NCBI GenBank assembly: GCA_029558835.1
Contig: JAKQDH010000092.1
Span: 1-64,000 of the forward strand
DNA: 64,000 nucleotides
Origin: Planctomycetota bacterium
Lineage (GTDB): Bacteria > Planctomycetota > Phycisphaerae > UBA1845
Direction of reading: 5' to 3'
Shown: positions 42,324 through 52,085 of the stretch, one piece after another
Layout of the letters: every line of letters begins with the position of its first letter
Position numbering within the stretch: position 1 is the first letter of the stretch
The notes under the pieces: model-generated
Database searches by the model: none
What the model was told of the DNA's origin: nothing
What the model saw: only the letters and a program-made list of their open reading frames with translations
Program-made: the position numbers and the translations under genes

Positions 42324-44795
42324 ATGACACCGAGACACGTTTGCCGATTGGTATCAGCAACCCATGCCAGCATGAGGAGCCACCGTTACCGCAGGTGGGT
42401 GCTGCCCTGTGCCCTGGCCGCCGCCGCGCTGGGCACCACGGGTCGGGCGTTTGCGGCCGACGAGATGAAACCGGCCGTCGAGAAGCGGGTCAAGGGGGCC
42501 ACCGTCATGGTCGCCACCGCCGTCTCCGAACGCGAAAAGGGCGATCGACCCGTGGGTTTCGGGTCGGGGTATTTCATTAACCGCACCGGCCTGCTGATGA
42601 CCAACAACCACGTGGCCGACATCGCCCACCAGCGCAGCGACCTGGAGAAGCAGCGGACGTACTACAACGCGGGCAGGGTCACCTGGAGGGTGATCGTCGA
42701 CTCCGGGACGGACAAGCAGAAGATCTGGGAGTGCATTGACGTTTACGGCAACGACGAGGCGGACCAGCACCTCCTCCAAGCCATCGACGAGGACGGCAAC
42801 AAGCTGGAAACACCTAACTTCCTGCCGCTGCTGCCCGAGTCTCGCCTGCACGAAAGTATGCAGGTTTGGAACTTCGGCTTCCCCGGCGCGGACAGCCAGC
42901 GTATGACGGGTCAGCAACACCCGGAGGTGACCGTCACCACCGGCCACATCCGCCAGTTGCCGCGCACGCCCGGCGGGCGCGTCCGGATGGTCTACGTGGA
43001 CGCCCAAGCCCGCCCGGGCAACAGCGGCGGTCCCAGCGTCAACGTGGACGGGTACCTCGTCGGAACGGTCACCCTGATGGCCAAGCCCGAGGACCGTGAC
43101 ACGACCGCCAACGACACCGGGCTGGTGCCGGCCAAGATCACCCGCGAGATGGTGCGGAATGCCTACGCCCTCGGCAAGATCCATCCGGGCACCGACTTCA
43201 CGCCCTTCATGAGCATCCTCACCAACGAGGACGGCAAGGTCATCCTCCCCGAGTTCCCGCGCCTCCGGGACGGCGAGGCGGTGTACTTCCCCGATGGCGA
43301 TCGTCACTTCGGCAAGATCACCACGCAGAACATCACCTGGAACTCGCCGTTGGGTGCCTTCGAGGTGCCCCTCGACGTGGTGGCCTACGTGATGAGCCAC
43401 GCCGACGGGTGCAACCTCTACCTGGAGGGCGGCAACCGCATCAGCGCCACGGCCGTAGGCTCCAGTTTCAAGTTCGAACCCAAGGGCGGGCAGTTGACGG
43501 ACTTGGAATTCGACGACGTAGGTGTGGTCGCGTTCCGCACCTCGGACCGCAAGATCGAGTCTCTGCCGCCCAAGGTGCTCGAGTTTGACGCCGACCAGGC
43601 CCATCTGGTGCTCACGGACGTGCAGGGCAAGGCCAAGCTGGAGAGCCGCGCGGGTACCCTGGAGGTGGACCTGGAGAGCGTCGCCCGCGTCGAGCGCCGG
43701 GCCGACGGTCAGCGCCTGGTGAAGCTGCGCGACGGGCGACGCATCACCGGCGAGTTCACCAGCGACCCCATCCAGGCCACCATCGCGGCCGTCAACCTGC
43801 CCATTCGGTTCAGCCTGGGCGACATTGACCAGCTTACCATTGAGGTGGTCCGCTACGGCTTGGGCAGCGTGGCAGGTCTGGGCCTGCCGGGCGTGCTCAA
43901 GGACGGCGACTGGGACATCCAGGAGGTCGTCAAGCGGATCGAGAGCGACGACCTCCCGGCCGCCCGGACCAAGTTCGACGCGCTCATGGAGCCCGACAGC
44001 CTCCGCCGGTACCCCAACGTCAAGAAGGATCACCTTGCCCTCCTGGAGGGCGTCATCGCGCTACGGGAAGGCAAGTACGAGGACGCCGCCAAGGGACTGC
44101 GGAAAGCGTCCAAGGCCCGCAACAACAACATCGTGGCCTATGCCGAGGCGTGCTCGGCCGTGCTCAAGCGTTTCCCTGAGAACACGTTCAACGGCAAACC
44201 GCTGAGCGACACCAACGCCTTTGCCCAGGCGGGAATGGTGCACGCCGACGAGCGCATCAAGGAAATCCGTATCTACCTGAAGGATGCCCGCCTGCTGGGC
44301 ACCCAGGGCAAACTCCGGGGCGAGTACGTCTCCCCCTCGGCGCGCGGCGCGACGCGCGTGGCCCTCTACGATGACACCAAGAAAGGTGTGTTCACCCGCA
44401 TCCTGGCTGATGCGCGCAAGTACGAGCAGTCCATGAAGATCGCCAGCGTCCTGGGCGGTGTCGAGGCCGATGACGAACTCATTCGTCTCTGGGACTTCGC
44501 CTCCCGCGCCTGCCTCCGCGAGTACATGCGCGCCCAGGTCGATATGCAGGAACTCACGCAGGACCGCGCCGGGGGCCCGCGTCCCGGGAGCGGCGCCGGC
44601 GCCCAGGCCAGAATCCAACGCGAAGCGGAAGCCCTACGCAAGGACGCCGAAAAGGCCTACGAAACCTACTGGGAGTTCCAGCGGAACCTTTATGAATACG
44701 GCTTCCGCATCGAGGACCCCGACATCCAGAAGCAGCGCGAGGACCAGGAACAACGCGGCAAGACCGAAGAGCCCAGCACCGAACCCGGACCGTGA
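42324..44795 (+). CDS. Secreted trypsin-like serine protease with long C-terminal extension
   Basis: An 823-residue exported protein. The signal peptide is RRWVLPCALAAAALGTTGRAFA. Residues about 65-290 form a trypsin/Deg-type fold with the His of LLMTNNHVAD (near 96), probable Asp in the YGNDEADQ region, and the Ser of ARPGNSGGPSVNVDG (near 234). Then come beta-rich repeats around residues 310-500 that resemble each other (VILPEFPRLRDGEAVYFPDG, HLVLTDVQGKAKLESRAGTL, RLVKLRDGRRITGEF), and an alpha-helical, TPR-like region to the end. No PDZ domain is seen. GGAG lies 9 nt before the 42324 ATG; 42372 is an alternative. The C-terminal region may bind the substrate or other envelope proteins. Confidence 0.82.
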   Translation: MTPRHVCRLVSATHASMRSHRYRRWVLPCALAAAALGTTGRAFAADEMKPAVEKRVKGATVMVATAVSEREKGDRPVGFGSGYFINRTGLLMTNNHVADIAHQRSDLEKQRTYYNAGRVTWRVIVDSGTDKQKIWECIDVYGNDEADQHLLQAIDEDGNKLETPNFLPLLPESRLHESMQVWNFGFPGADSQRMTGQQHPEVTVTTGHIRQLPRTPGGRVRMVYVDAQARPGNSGGPSVNVDGYLVGTVTLMAKPEDRDTTANDTGLVPAKITREMVRNAYALGKIHPGTDFTPFMSILTNEDGKVILPEFPRLRDGEAVYFPDGDRHFGKITTQNITWNSPLGAFEVPLDVVAYVMSHADGCNLYLEGGNRISATAVGSSFKFEPKGGQLTDLEFDDVGVVAFRTSDRKIESLPPKVLEFDADQAHLVLTDVQGKAKLESRAGTLEVDLESVARVERRADGQRLVKLRDGRRITGEFTSDPIQATIAAVNLPIRFSLGDIDQLTIEVVRYGLGSVAGLGLPGVLKDGDWDIQEVVKRIESDDLPAARTKFDALMEPDSLRRYPNVKKDHLALLEGVIALREGKYEDAAKGLRKASKARNNNIVAYAEACSAVLKRFPENTFNGKPLSDTNAFAQAGMVHADERIKEIRIYLKDARLLGTQGKLRGEYVSPSARGATRVALYDDTKKGVFTRILADARKYEQSMKIASVLGGVEADDELIRLWDFASRACLREYMRAQVDMQELTQDRAGGPRPGSGAGAQARIQREAEALRKDAEKAYETYWEFQRNLYEYGFRIEDPDIQKQREDQEQRGKTEEPSTEPGP

Positions 44796-44948
44796 CGGGC
44801 AACCTCATTGCCGGCCGGGCAGCTCGTTGAAGAAGGAGCGCCCGCGCAGCGCCTCGTTGCGCATCGTCTTGGGGTTCCTCCGCGCGCTGCCCGGTGCGGC
44901 ACTGCTGCATGTCTGACGCGGCGGCCCTGAATAGGTCCGCGCAGTCAA

Positions 44949-45095
44949 GAAACCGACGCCGAGGCCAGGGTGGCAGGGCCAAGCGCAGCGCCGCCATGCG
45001 CTCCCACGTGCCCAATGCTGCCGTCTGCACCAGCATGCCGGTGCCTTCGGCTTGGGCAGAGCACCCCCCAGTTTCCCGTTTGGGTGGTCCCATTC
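44949..45095. repeat. Imperfect-palindrome repeat, family C, copy 4 (long form)
   Basis: Starts GAAACCGACGCCGAGGCCAG, continues GGTGGCAGGGCCAAGCGCAG, has GCATGCCGGTGCCTTCGG and CTTGGGCAGAGCACC, and ends CCCAGTTTCCCGTTTGGGTG / GTCCCATT, matching the extended copy 3 at 15782-15975. Its right end runs into the stop codon of the GNAT gene (45094-45096). The 44796-44948 part of the gap shows nothing else. Confidence 0.7.
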
Positions 45096-45507
45096 AGCGC
45101 CACAGCCGGAACATCCCCGGCCGGTCCGCCGGCCGCTCCGTGAAGCCGTACTTCTCATAGAAGCTCGCCACCCCGCTGGCGGCCATCAGACCCACGAACG
45201 CCCCGGGGCCCGCATGGGCGTCCAGGTAGCCCATCAGCGCCCCCATGATACGCGCGCCCAATCCCCGGCCCTGAAAGGCCGGCAGGACGACGACGTCCTG
45301 GAGGTAGAAGTAAACGCCCCCGTCGCCCACAATCCGTCCGCAGCCCACGATGCTCCCCTCGCACTCCACGCACACGGCATACAGGCTGCCGGCAAGCCCC
45401 CGCGCCACGCCTGCGACATCGACATCGCCCCATCCCACCGCCCGCCGCAACGCGCGGTACTCCTCGCCCGTCGGGACACGTTCCACCAGTCGGAAGTCCT
45501 CGCTCAT
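45094..45507 (-). CDS. GNAT-family N-acetyltransferase
   Basis: A 137-residue acetyl-CoA-dependent transferase. The CoA-binding loop is VVVLPAFQGRGLGARIMGAL, preceded by the beta-strand GGVYFYLQD, and FYEKYGFTERP is the usual C-terminal signature. The acceptor cannot be predicted. AGGTGAGG lies 5 nt before the ATG. It is isolated; a family C repeat touches its stop codon. Confidence 0.87.
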   Translation of the reverse strand: MSEDFRLVERVPTGEEYRALRRAVGWGDVDVAGVARGLAGSLYAVCVECEGSIVGCGRIVGDGGVYFYLQDVVVLPAFQGRGLGARIMGALMGYLDAHAGPGAFVGLMAASGVASFYEKYGFTERPADRPGMFRLWR

Positions 45508-45989
45508 GCGTGCCTCACCTCTACTTCGCCAGGCCGCGGTGGAGACAGCGTCGGTCCGCGGCAATCGGACGGCCGCAGCCGGTAGCCCCGGCCGAGCCTT
45601 GTTTCCCCTGTGCGGTGCCCAGGTACACCGGCAGCCCGGAGGAACACTGACTTACCGCTTGCGATTCGTATCGGCGATCCGAACCGCGGCCGTCAGGAAG
45701 CGGCCGAGCCCCACGCCGGTGGCGCCCGTGAGCGTATGCTCATTCAGGACGAACCGGGTCGCCACAGTCACCGACCGTTACGGCAGGGCGTCTGCGCCGC
45801 TCCGGGGCCGCCCCCTCGCCCCTGGGCAACAGGGGCGGGAGCACGCCTCCGGTGCTATCCGCCGAGCAGCGCCGCTTTCCTGCTATGATTGATGCCACCG
45901 AAAGCGTTATAATACGGGCTGCCAATCTCTGGGGGAACAAGTGGCAAGCGCCACAGGGTTGAAGGGCACACAATGGAGGTGGGATACAC
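45508..45989. other. Gap upstream of the HAF/PEP-CTERM gene
   Basis: Gene-free. The 3' part holds TATAAT at 45908-45913, a perfect -10 box, but the sequence 17 bp before it (ATGATT, 45885-45890) is a weak -35. This is the likely promoter for the gene at 45990, with a leader of about 70 nt. The remainder shows no repeat family and no ORF worth calling. Confidence 0.5.
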
Positions 45990-47111
45990 ATGGACTTGTT
46001 GCTGCGCTATGTGACGGTGGCGGTGCTGTGCGTTGTCGCTTTCGGGGTGTCATCGCCTGCGCTGGCCGATTGGCAGCTCACTGATCTCGGTACTCCGAAC
46101 GGACCCTGGGTTAGCGGGGCCTATGGTCTGAACAACGCCGGTCAGGTCGTCGGCTCGGGCGGAGTGCCCATGCCACCCCCTCCCGCCCCGCCCAGCGCCT
46201 TTTACTGGGAGAGCGGAATGGGCATGCTCGACATCGGCGTCCTCGGCGGCTACAGCACCAGCAACGCCGTCGGCATCAACAGCGCCGGCCGCGTCGTCGG
46301 CTGGGGCGATGACGCCGTGTTCCTGTGGGATGAGGCCACCGGCTTCACCGAGATCGATCTGGGGCCCGGCTTCCTGGAGGTAGGCGCGCTCAACAACTCC
46401 GATCAGGTCGTCGGGCGCGCCAGCCACCACGCGTACATCTGGCAGGCCGGCATGGGACGCGTCGACCTGGGCACGTTCGGCGGCTACAGCAGCGTGGCCC
46501 ATGGCATCAACGACGCCGGCCAGGTGGTCGGAGCGGCGGAGAAGCCGGGCAGCCCCGTGCCGCTGCATGCCTTCGTGGTCACGCCGGAAAACGGCGTGTG
46601 GTATCGTGACGACGACAGTGATGGGATCAACGACCTGATGTCTGATCTGAAGACCCTGCCGGGTCACGACATCAGTCAGGCCTACGACATCAACGTGCAC
46701 GGCGACATCGTCGGGGCTTCCTACACGTTTGGAGTCCAGGACATCCGCGCGTTCATCTATCGCCACGGGGAGATGCAGAACCTGGGCACCCTGGACGGCG
46801 ACAGCAGCATCGCCTACGCGATCAACCAGCAGCGGCAGGTCGTCGGTTACTCGAAGACGGCCGCCGGCGTCGGCCACGGCTTCCTCTGGCAGAACGGCGT
46901 GATGGTCGATCTGAACGACCTGCTCCCGCCCGGCACCGGCTGGGAGATCATCATGGCCTCGGACATCAACGACTTAGGCTGGATCGCCGGCACCGGCGTG
47001 GGCCCCAACGGCGAGGCGCACGGCATCCTGCTGATCCCGGAGCCCGCAGCCCTCGCGCTGCTGCTTCCCGGTTGCCTGCTGCTTACCGCCCGGCGGTTCC
47101 GCGTCCGGTGA
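45990..47111 (+). CDS. HAF-repeat PEP-CTERM surface protein
   Basis: A 373-residue exported protein: signal peptide to SSPALA, then about seven HAF-type repeats of the form AxGINxxGQVVG (GAYGLNNAGQVVGS, NAVGINSAGRVVGW, AHGINDAGQVVGA, AYAINQQRQVVGY). The C-terminus is a PEP-CTERM sorting signal: IPEPAALALLLP, hydrophobic segment, RRFRVR. PEP-CTERM proteins are handled by EpsH/exosortase, not seen here. The repeats suggest a beta-propeller. GGAGG lies about 10 nt upstream of the ATG, and a TATAAT box about 80 bp upstream. It converges with the other PEP-CTERM gene at 47342. Confidence 0.85.
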   Translation: MDLLLRYVTVAVLCVVAFGVSSPALADWQLTDLGTPNGPWVSGAYGLNNAGQVVGSGGVPMPPPPAPPSAFYWESGMGMLDIGVLGGYSTSNAVGINSAGRVVGWGDDAVFLWDEATGFTEIDLGPGFLEVGALNNSDQVVGRASHHAYIWQAGMGRVDLGTFGGYSSVAHGINDAGQVVGAAEKPGSPVPLHAFVVTPENGVWYRDDDSDGINDLMSDLKTLPGHDISQAYDINVHGDIVGASYTFGVQDIRAFIYRHGEMQNLGTLDGDSSIAYAINQQRQVVGYSKTAAGVGHGFLWQNGVMVDLNDLLPPGTGWEIIMASDINDLGWIAGTGVGPNGEAHGILLIPEPAALALLLPGCLLLTARRFRVR

Positions 47112-47341
47112 GCCGGCGCGCACAGATCACAGGAGTGCTGCGCGCCGCCGAGCAGCCCGGCCTTCCTCCGGCTCACCCGCAGCCGTGTCCTTCATCGAGC
47201 GCTGGCTCGGGTGTTGTGATCCGTGATGCCCCGCCGGCGGGCTTCGTCGATTCCGACTGCGCGACACGGTCCCCCCTCTCACCCCAGAGGGCACCCGGGG
47301 ACGATTAGAAACAGAGCGGCTGACTGTGTTCCCGCCCGCGC

Positions 47342-49909
47342 CTACCTTCGGCGGCGCAGAAAGACGATGCCCAGCGCCAACAGGGCGAGGGTGGTCGGCT
47401 CCGGTACGATGGCATCGAGGCCATCGACGTCATCACCGAAGAGCAGGCCCAGACTCTCCGCCGTCGCGTACATCGCGAACGTCCCGTCGAAATCCGTGAT
47501 GAAGATGTCCGCGGCAGAAAGCCCGAGGGCGAGCAACGACGCAGAATCCGGGGCCAGGCTGAACAAGGCCAGGTCCGTGGGCGGCCCGCCATGGAACGCG
47601 TCTATTCCCAGGAACAATGCCTCCAGGTTGGGGTCGTACGTATCATCTCCATGCGCCCCGTTGAAGATCAGGCTCGTCGAGATGGCGGGGCCGAAGTCCA
47701 GGAGGCTCTCGCCGATGATGCCGGGCGCCACGGAGGGCCTGAAGAAGGCCAGCGCGTCGATATCGTCCCCCTCTTCCGCCAGACCGATGTCGTCAAAGCC
47801 GTCGGCGAAGACCTGGGCGAGAGAACTCCGGTAGATGTCCTCGCCGTCCTCAAGCGAGAAGTACAGGTCGAAATTCACCGCCAGTCGGTCGGCCCCGACC
47901 CGGGGACGGTCGGCCGTTCCCCCATCGTTGTGCGCCATGATCGGCGAGTCGAGATTGGAGAGCGACACCGGTGGCAGGGCGGCCTGCGTGTAGAGGTCGA
48001 AGCTGTTGAGATTGTCGGGGCTGGGAACTGCCGCGGCGAGGGGACCGACGTTGGGCCCCAATCCCATGACCTCCTGGTTGATGGTGAGCGAGTTCGTCCG
48101 CCCGGCAAAGCGCTGCACGCGCTGATACGGGGGCTGGTCACCCGGGATCTCGAAGATATCGCCGGGCACCTGATTAAGCATAGATTGCCCGTTGACGGCC
48201 GATCCCGGCTGGCCCACGGAGTTCCGCCCGACGGAGAAGAACAGCGGCGACTGGGGGGTAATCCCGTCGCCCCCGAGAGACTGGGCGTCGATGACGTCCG
48301 CGCCGCGAATCAGGGCCGTGGCGTCCTCGTCGATGTAGCTGGCGTTGCTGCCGGTCAGGTGGGTACGGAAGATCGTACCGCCGGCTTCGCCGGGTACCGC
48401 CGGAGTCACGAGCGTATTGGCCCCCACCTGTAGCTGCGGGATGCTGCCGTACTGGGATTCCTGGTTCACTGCCGTTCTGGAAAGACCGACCGTGCCTGCA
48501 TCAACGCCCATCAAGATGCCGTTGCCTCTCATCGTCCGAATCCGCGGGTCGGAGGGAGCAATCAGCGTGAGCCGGCCGTGGTTGGCCCCCGCGCCGCCGC
48601 CACCCACCGGGCTGAAGTCGAAGAACTGGCCGCACTTGTTCAGCTCGTCCGTGCCCGTGATGGCGTCGGGTCCGCCTCGGCGCGTGGTCGGGGCGCCAGT
48701 GTCGATCAACTGGTAGCCCGTGTCGGCAATCAAGCCGGGAATGTTGATCTGGCCGTAGGTGCGCGGCGCTTGGGAAGGGAGCTGCACCGTCTGATTGAGA
48801 CGCACGGTTCCATCTACCTGGCGGACGATCACCTGCACCGTGCCATCGGACCGGACGAAACCACTGGGGTTCTCCTGACCGCCGATGTTCATGCCGGCCT
48901 CTCTCACCTCCATGGCGGCATTCGTGTACGCCAGGACAGTGGACCCGTCGGCGTTCGCCGGCCGGTAACCGGGTTCGAGCCCCGCGAAATTCCACGGGAC
49001 AATCCGAGCCACGTCCGGTCCAACCGCGTCTGCGACGGTGATCGTGAGTCGTCGATCCACGGGTAGCGCCGCGTTGACGACGGCGTTGCCGGGTGCCGGG
49101 GTAAGGGTCGTCGACGAGAACTCCACGGGCGTGAGATCAACGAAGTGCACGAATCCCGGGTTGTCGTTTCGCCCTGGCACAGGCACCCGCGAATCGTCGT
49201 TGGCGAAGTAGCTCACACTTGAGGCGCGACGGTCCAACTCCAGGCTGGGGCCGCTGAGCCCGCGACCGTTGCCGCCCGTTACACCATCGTAGGCAAAGGC
49301 AATGGGTGTCGCATTGATGGGATCGATGAAGACAGACAGGTTGGCTTCGGGGTCGGCGCGGGTCACGAAAGCGTCGCCCGTATGGTTCTCGCTGAAGCCG
49401 AAGTTGTAATCGAAGTACGTGGGGTGAAGACCGGCACAGCTCATCGCGGTCGTGCGCGCTGGGTCTGCCGTCTGGAAGGTATGGGCCGGGTCGCCAGCAC
49501 GAACCGCCGGATCCACGCCGGCGGGCCACGCGACGCTGGTACGCTCCGGCTGGTTGAACGTCCCTCCGAACCAGCCGGCGCTGGTAATGGTCTGAGCGGC
49601 AACGGTGCCCTCATTGCGTGTGCGAGCCCACACCAGTTGAGGATGTAGAGGGGTACTCGGCGTCAGGCCGAACAAGGCCGCGGTTTCCCGAGAGAGTGTG
49701 TCGCACGGATCACCGGTGTCGAAGATGCCCACCGCAGTGCGCGTCTCGGGCGTGCCACCTGTCGTCCCCGAGTACCGCAGCCAGACGATGGGACGGATGT
49801 TCGTCTCGATCTGGCCTTCAACGACCCCGGCCGCCGCCGGTGCTGCAAGACTGAGTCCCAGAGTGAGGCCAACCAGAGGCCTCGCCTTCCCTCCCAGAGT
49901 GGTGTTCAT
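47342..49909 (-). CDS. Large PEP-CTERM protein with retropepsin-like DTG motifs
   Basis: An 855-residue surface protein: signal peptide (LVGLTLGLSLAAPAAAG), then a long beta-rich body and a PEP-CTERM tail (VPEPTTLALLALGIVFLRRRR). Two segments look like aspartic-protease active-site loops: AVGIFDTGDPCDTLSRETAA (Asp64), which fits the retropepsin pattern followed by a LFGL helix, and GYQLIDTGAPTTRRG (Asp403, DTGA). An Asp/Gly-rich C-terminal region (GDDIDALAFFRP, ADIFITDFDGTFAMY) follows. Whether the two DTG loops form one active site is unknown. GGAGG lies 7 nt before the ATG. No exosortase is in the window. Confidence 0.8.
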   Translation of the reverse strand: MNTTLGGKARPLVGLTLGLSLAAPAAAGVVEGQIETNIRPIVWLRYSGTTGGTPETRTAVGIFDTGDPCDTLSRETAALFGLTPSTPLHPQLVWARTRNEGTVAAQTITSAGWFGGTFNQPERTSVAWPAGVDPAVRAGDPAHTFQTADPARTTAMSCAGLHPTYFDYNFGFSENHTGDAFVTRADPEANLSVFIDPINATPIAFAYDGVTGGNGRGLSGPSLELDRRASSVSYFANDDSRVPVPGRNDNPGFVHFVDLTPVEFSSTTLTPAPGNAVVNAALPVDRRLTITVADAVGPDVARIVPWNFAGLEPGYRPANADGSTVLAYTNAAMEVREAGMNIGGQENPSGFVRSDGTVQVIVRQVDGTVRLNQTVQLPSQAPRTYGQINIPGLIADTGYQLIDTGAPTTRRGGPDAITGTDELNKCGQFFDFSPVGGGGAGANHGRLTLIAPSDPRIRTMRGNGILMGVDAGTVGLSRTAVNQESQYGSIPQLQVGANTLVTPAVPGEAGGTIFRTHLTGSNASYIDEDATALIRGADVIDAQSLGGDGITPQSPLFFSVGRNSVGQPGSAVNGQSMLNQVPGDIFEIPGDQPPYQRVQRFAGRTNSLTINQEVMGLGPNVGPLAAAVPSPDNLNSFDLYTQAALPPVSLSNLDSPIMAHNDGGTADRPRVGADRLAVNFDLYFSLEDGEDIYRSSLAQVFADGFDDIGLAEEGDDIDALAFFRPSVAPGIIGESLLDFGPAISTSLIFNGAHGDDTYDPNLEALFLGIDAFHGGPPTDLALFSLAPDSASLLALGLSAADIFITDFDGTFAMYATAESLGLLFGDDVDGLDAIVPEPTTLALLALGIVFLRRRR

Positions 49910-50478
49910 TGCGCTTCCTCCACATCTCGTTGACTGCACACTCGTCCGCTTGCGTATCCAGTCGCTGCGCAGCGCGCAGCCGGTAACCCGCGGACGGAAT
50001 CATGCCCGGATGGGCATGGTCGCCGCAGACGCCCTCGAAGTTGGCGCTCCTTAGCCGCCAGCTTCACCGACATGGACCGCGATTCCGTTCCCCTGTTGCA
50101 CTTGCGCTTCAGAACGCGCCGCCGCTAGACCAGACTCTACGTGTCGTTAATCAAGCTGAGACCCCGCACTTGACTCTCCACAGTGGCGTCGCCGAACTGC
50201 ATTGAGTCATTGTACAGCGCCCGAGCTTGTCGCGCCTACCCGCTTTCGGACTTTTCTTGCGGTGTCGCTGGGGTTGGGGGAGATTGTGTCGGTCTTCGCA
50301 CAAGGCCACCAACAGCAGGGGCTACCCTTCGGGCAGGCGGATACCGATGAGCAAGCGCACAGACTCACGTATTGTTGAGTCGGAGAATGTAAGGGCCTGA
50401 ACGTGCTGACGCGCCCCCAGACGCGGAAGGTGACCCGACGGGCTCGGCCCCGTGCGCTGACTGGACCAACCACGTAGG
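49910..50478. other. Gene-free gap
   Basis: About 570 bp between the PEP-CTERM gene start and the methyltransferase stop. It is less GC-rich than its surroundings. A minus-strand open frame from 50207 to 50971 is a shadow of the methyltransferase gene plus non-coding sequence with Ser/Cys-rich, protein-unlike composition. No repeat family is present. Confidence 0.4.
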
Positions 50479-51471
50479 CTAGCACCATAGCTCCGGCTGG
50501 GAACTGGGGATGCCGCGCCGTCGGCACCGACCCGCCCCGTTGCGGCGCTGGCGGGTGTTCCCGGGGCCGAGGGCGGTACCGTTGGCCGTGTTGGGGACGC
50601 TCGTGAGCGGGTCCTCGGTTCCGTCGAGCGGATTCCCCGGGGTGATCGCGGCCAGGCGGCGCCGGGTTTGTGTCACGTATTGCTTCGAGGTATCGAAGCC
50701 GAGGTAGCGGCGGTTCAGCTTCTTCGCTACAGCCAGGGTCGTGCCGCTGCCGGCAAACGGGTCCAGCACGACGTCGCCCTCGTTCGAGCAGGCCCGGATG
50801 ATCCGACCCAGAAGCTGCTCGGGCATCTGGCAGCCGTGAAAGCCCATGCGCTCCTTGAACGTGCCGCAAACGCGAGGGAAGTACCAGGTGTCGCCGTCCG
50901 CGCCGAAGCCACCCGGCAAGTCTTGCGGCCTCAGCAGCCACGACGCATGCGGCGTCGGACGCATGATCCACGTATCGTCCGGCACGCGCCCCTTGGGGTT
51001 CGCCCGGCGATCACCGTAGACGAGCTGCCGGGCGGATGGCACGCGAATCGCGTCGGCGTTGAATGTGAACTGCTTGGCGTCCTTCACGAAGTGGAACAGG
51101 TGCGCATGTGAGCGCGTGAACTTCGCCTCACAGTGCACGCCGAACGTGTAATACCAGACGACCCAACTGCGGCAGGTCAGGCCCAGCTCGCGCGTGGCCG
51201 CCACCTTCAGCTCCGCCGCGTACTCATCGCCGATCGCCAGCCAGAACGTCCCGGTCGGCTTCAGCACCCGGATGACCCCGGCCATCCACTGCCTGGACCA
51301 GTCGAGGTAGTCCGAGGCCGCCCGACGATCGTCGTATTCGTCGTAGTCGTAGCCGATGTTAAACGGCGGGTCGGCGAAAGTGAGATCAACGCAGCCGTCC
51401 GGCAAGCGCCGCATCCCGCGCAGGCAGTCCCCGCAAACCACGCGATCCACCTTCGGCGCTTCGGCACTCAT
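50479..51471 (-). CDS. Beta-class DNA (N4-cytosine or N6-adenine) methyltransferase
   Basis: A 330-residue amino-methyltransferase. The catalytic motif [18 protein letters not shown] (Asp34), comes first and the AdoMet motif [19 protein letters not shown] (near residue 245), second, which is the permuted beta-class order. The motif DPPF favours N6-adenine or N4-cytosine. A disordered tail follows [24 protein letters not shown] lies 8 nt before the ATG. No restriction endonuclease or specificity subunit is beside it, so it looks like an orphan or epigenetic methylase. The recognition sequence cannot be deduced. Confidence 0.9.
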   Translation of the reverse strand: MSAEAPKVDRVVCGDCLRGMRRLPDGCVDLTFADPPFNIGYDYDEYDDRRAASDYLDWSRQWMAGVIRVLKPTGTFWLAIGDEYAAELKVAATRELGLTCRSWVVWYYTFGVHCEAKFTRSHAHLFHFVKDAKQFTFNADAIRVPSARQLVYGDRRANPKGRVPDDTWIMRPTPHASWLLRPQDLPGGFGADGDTWYFPRVCGTFKERMGFHGCQMPEQLLGRIIRACSNEGDVVLDPFAGSGTTLAVAKKLNRRYLGFDTSKQYVTQTRRRLAAITPGNPLDGTEDPLTSVPNTANGTALGPGNTRQRRNGAGRCRRRGIPSSQPELWC

Positions 51472-51696
51472 GGGCCCCGCTCCGCCTGCCCAGCGCACCC
51501 TCCCGCACCCCACCTGGTTCCCTGTCGGCTCTCCGACCGCCATGTGCGGCGGTGGCAACCCCCAACCGCTGGGGTTGGGTTAACATTCTACCGCCATCAC
51601 TAGTAGTTGGCAATCACGGCGGCGGCCACCGGCACCGTCGCACCGTCCGGCCCAGGTCGATCGACCGCAGTGCGGCTCCCCCTCAATACACCGGCA

Positions 51697-51966
51697 CTAT
51701 TCCTCGAAGGTGTGCCGCGGGGCGTCCTCCTTCAAGTACGCCTCGCGCTGCCGGCCATAGTCCTCCGCGAGCATGGCCTCCAGCTCCGGCGCGTCGGGCG
51801 ACTGGGCGATGCGGGTCAAGACGGGGATGCACCACCCACAGCCGGTACCTGCACCGAGGCACGCGGTCATCTGGCTGGCATGCTGCGGACGGACGCGCCG
51901 GCTGTAATTGAGCAGCTTGCGCAGCGAGACGTGAAAGCAATAGCAAACCTCATCGTCCGGACCCAT
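51697..51966 (-). CDS. BFD-like [2Fe-2S]-binding protein
   Basis: An 89-residue protein with the four-cysteine pattern of bacterioferritin-associated ferredoxin-like domains: VCYCFHVSLRKLL (two Cys) and GTGCGWCIPVL (two Cys). In this family the Cys set binds one [2Fe-2S] cluster and serves in iron release or as an electron-transfer module. The C-terminal 30 residues (LEAMLAEDYGRQREAYLKED) form an extra helix. The ribosome-binding site is weak. It lies divergently from proS, 119 bp away. No bacterioferritin gene is in view. Confidence 0.8.
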   Translation of the reverse strand: MGPDDEVCYCFHVSLRKLLNYSRRVRPQHASQMTACLGAGTGCGWCIPVLTRIAQSPDAPELEAMLAEDYGRQREAYLKEDAPRHTFEE

Positions 51967-52085
51967 GCAAGGGACTGTAGCGGCCCGGCCCGGCCGGGTC
52001 CACGCTTGCGCTCCGCCGTCTGAGCTGTTCCGCCACCTGCCCCGGCTGCTTGCCAGCGGTGGCTGGGCGGAGTATTGATGCCCCC

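Noticed and set aside
50207-50971. 254-residue minus-strand ORF near the methyltransferase
   Set aside because: It overlaps the methyltransferase in another frame and continues into non-coding DNA; no domain is visible.
50479-51471. Restriction-modification system
   Set aside because: No endonuclease or specificity gene lies on either side; neighbours are a PEP-CTERM gene and a BFD-like gene.
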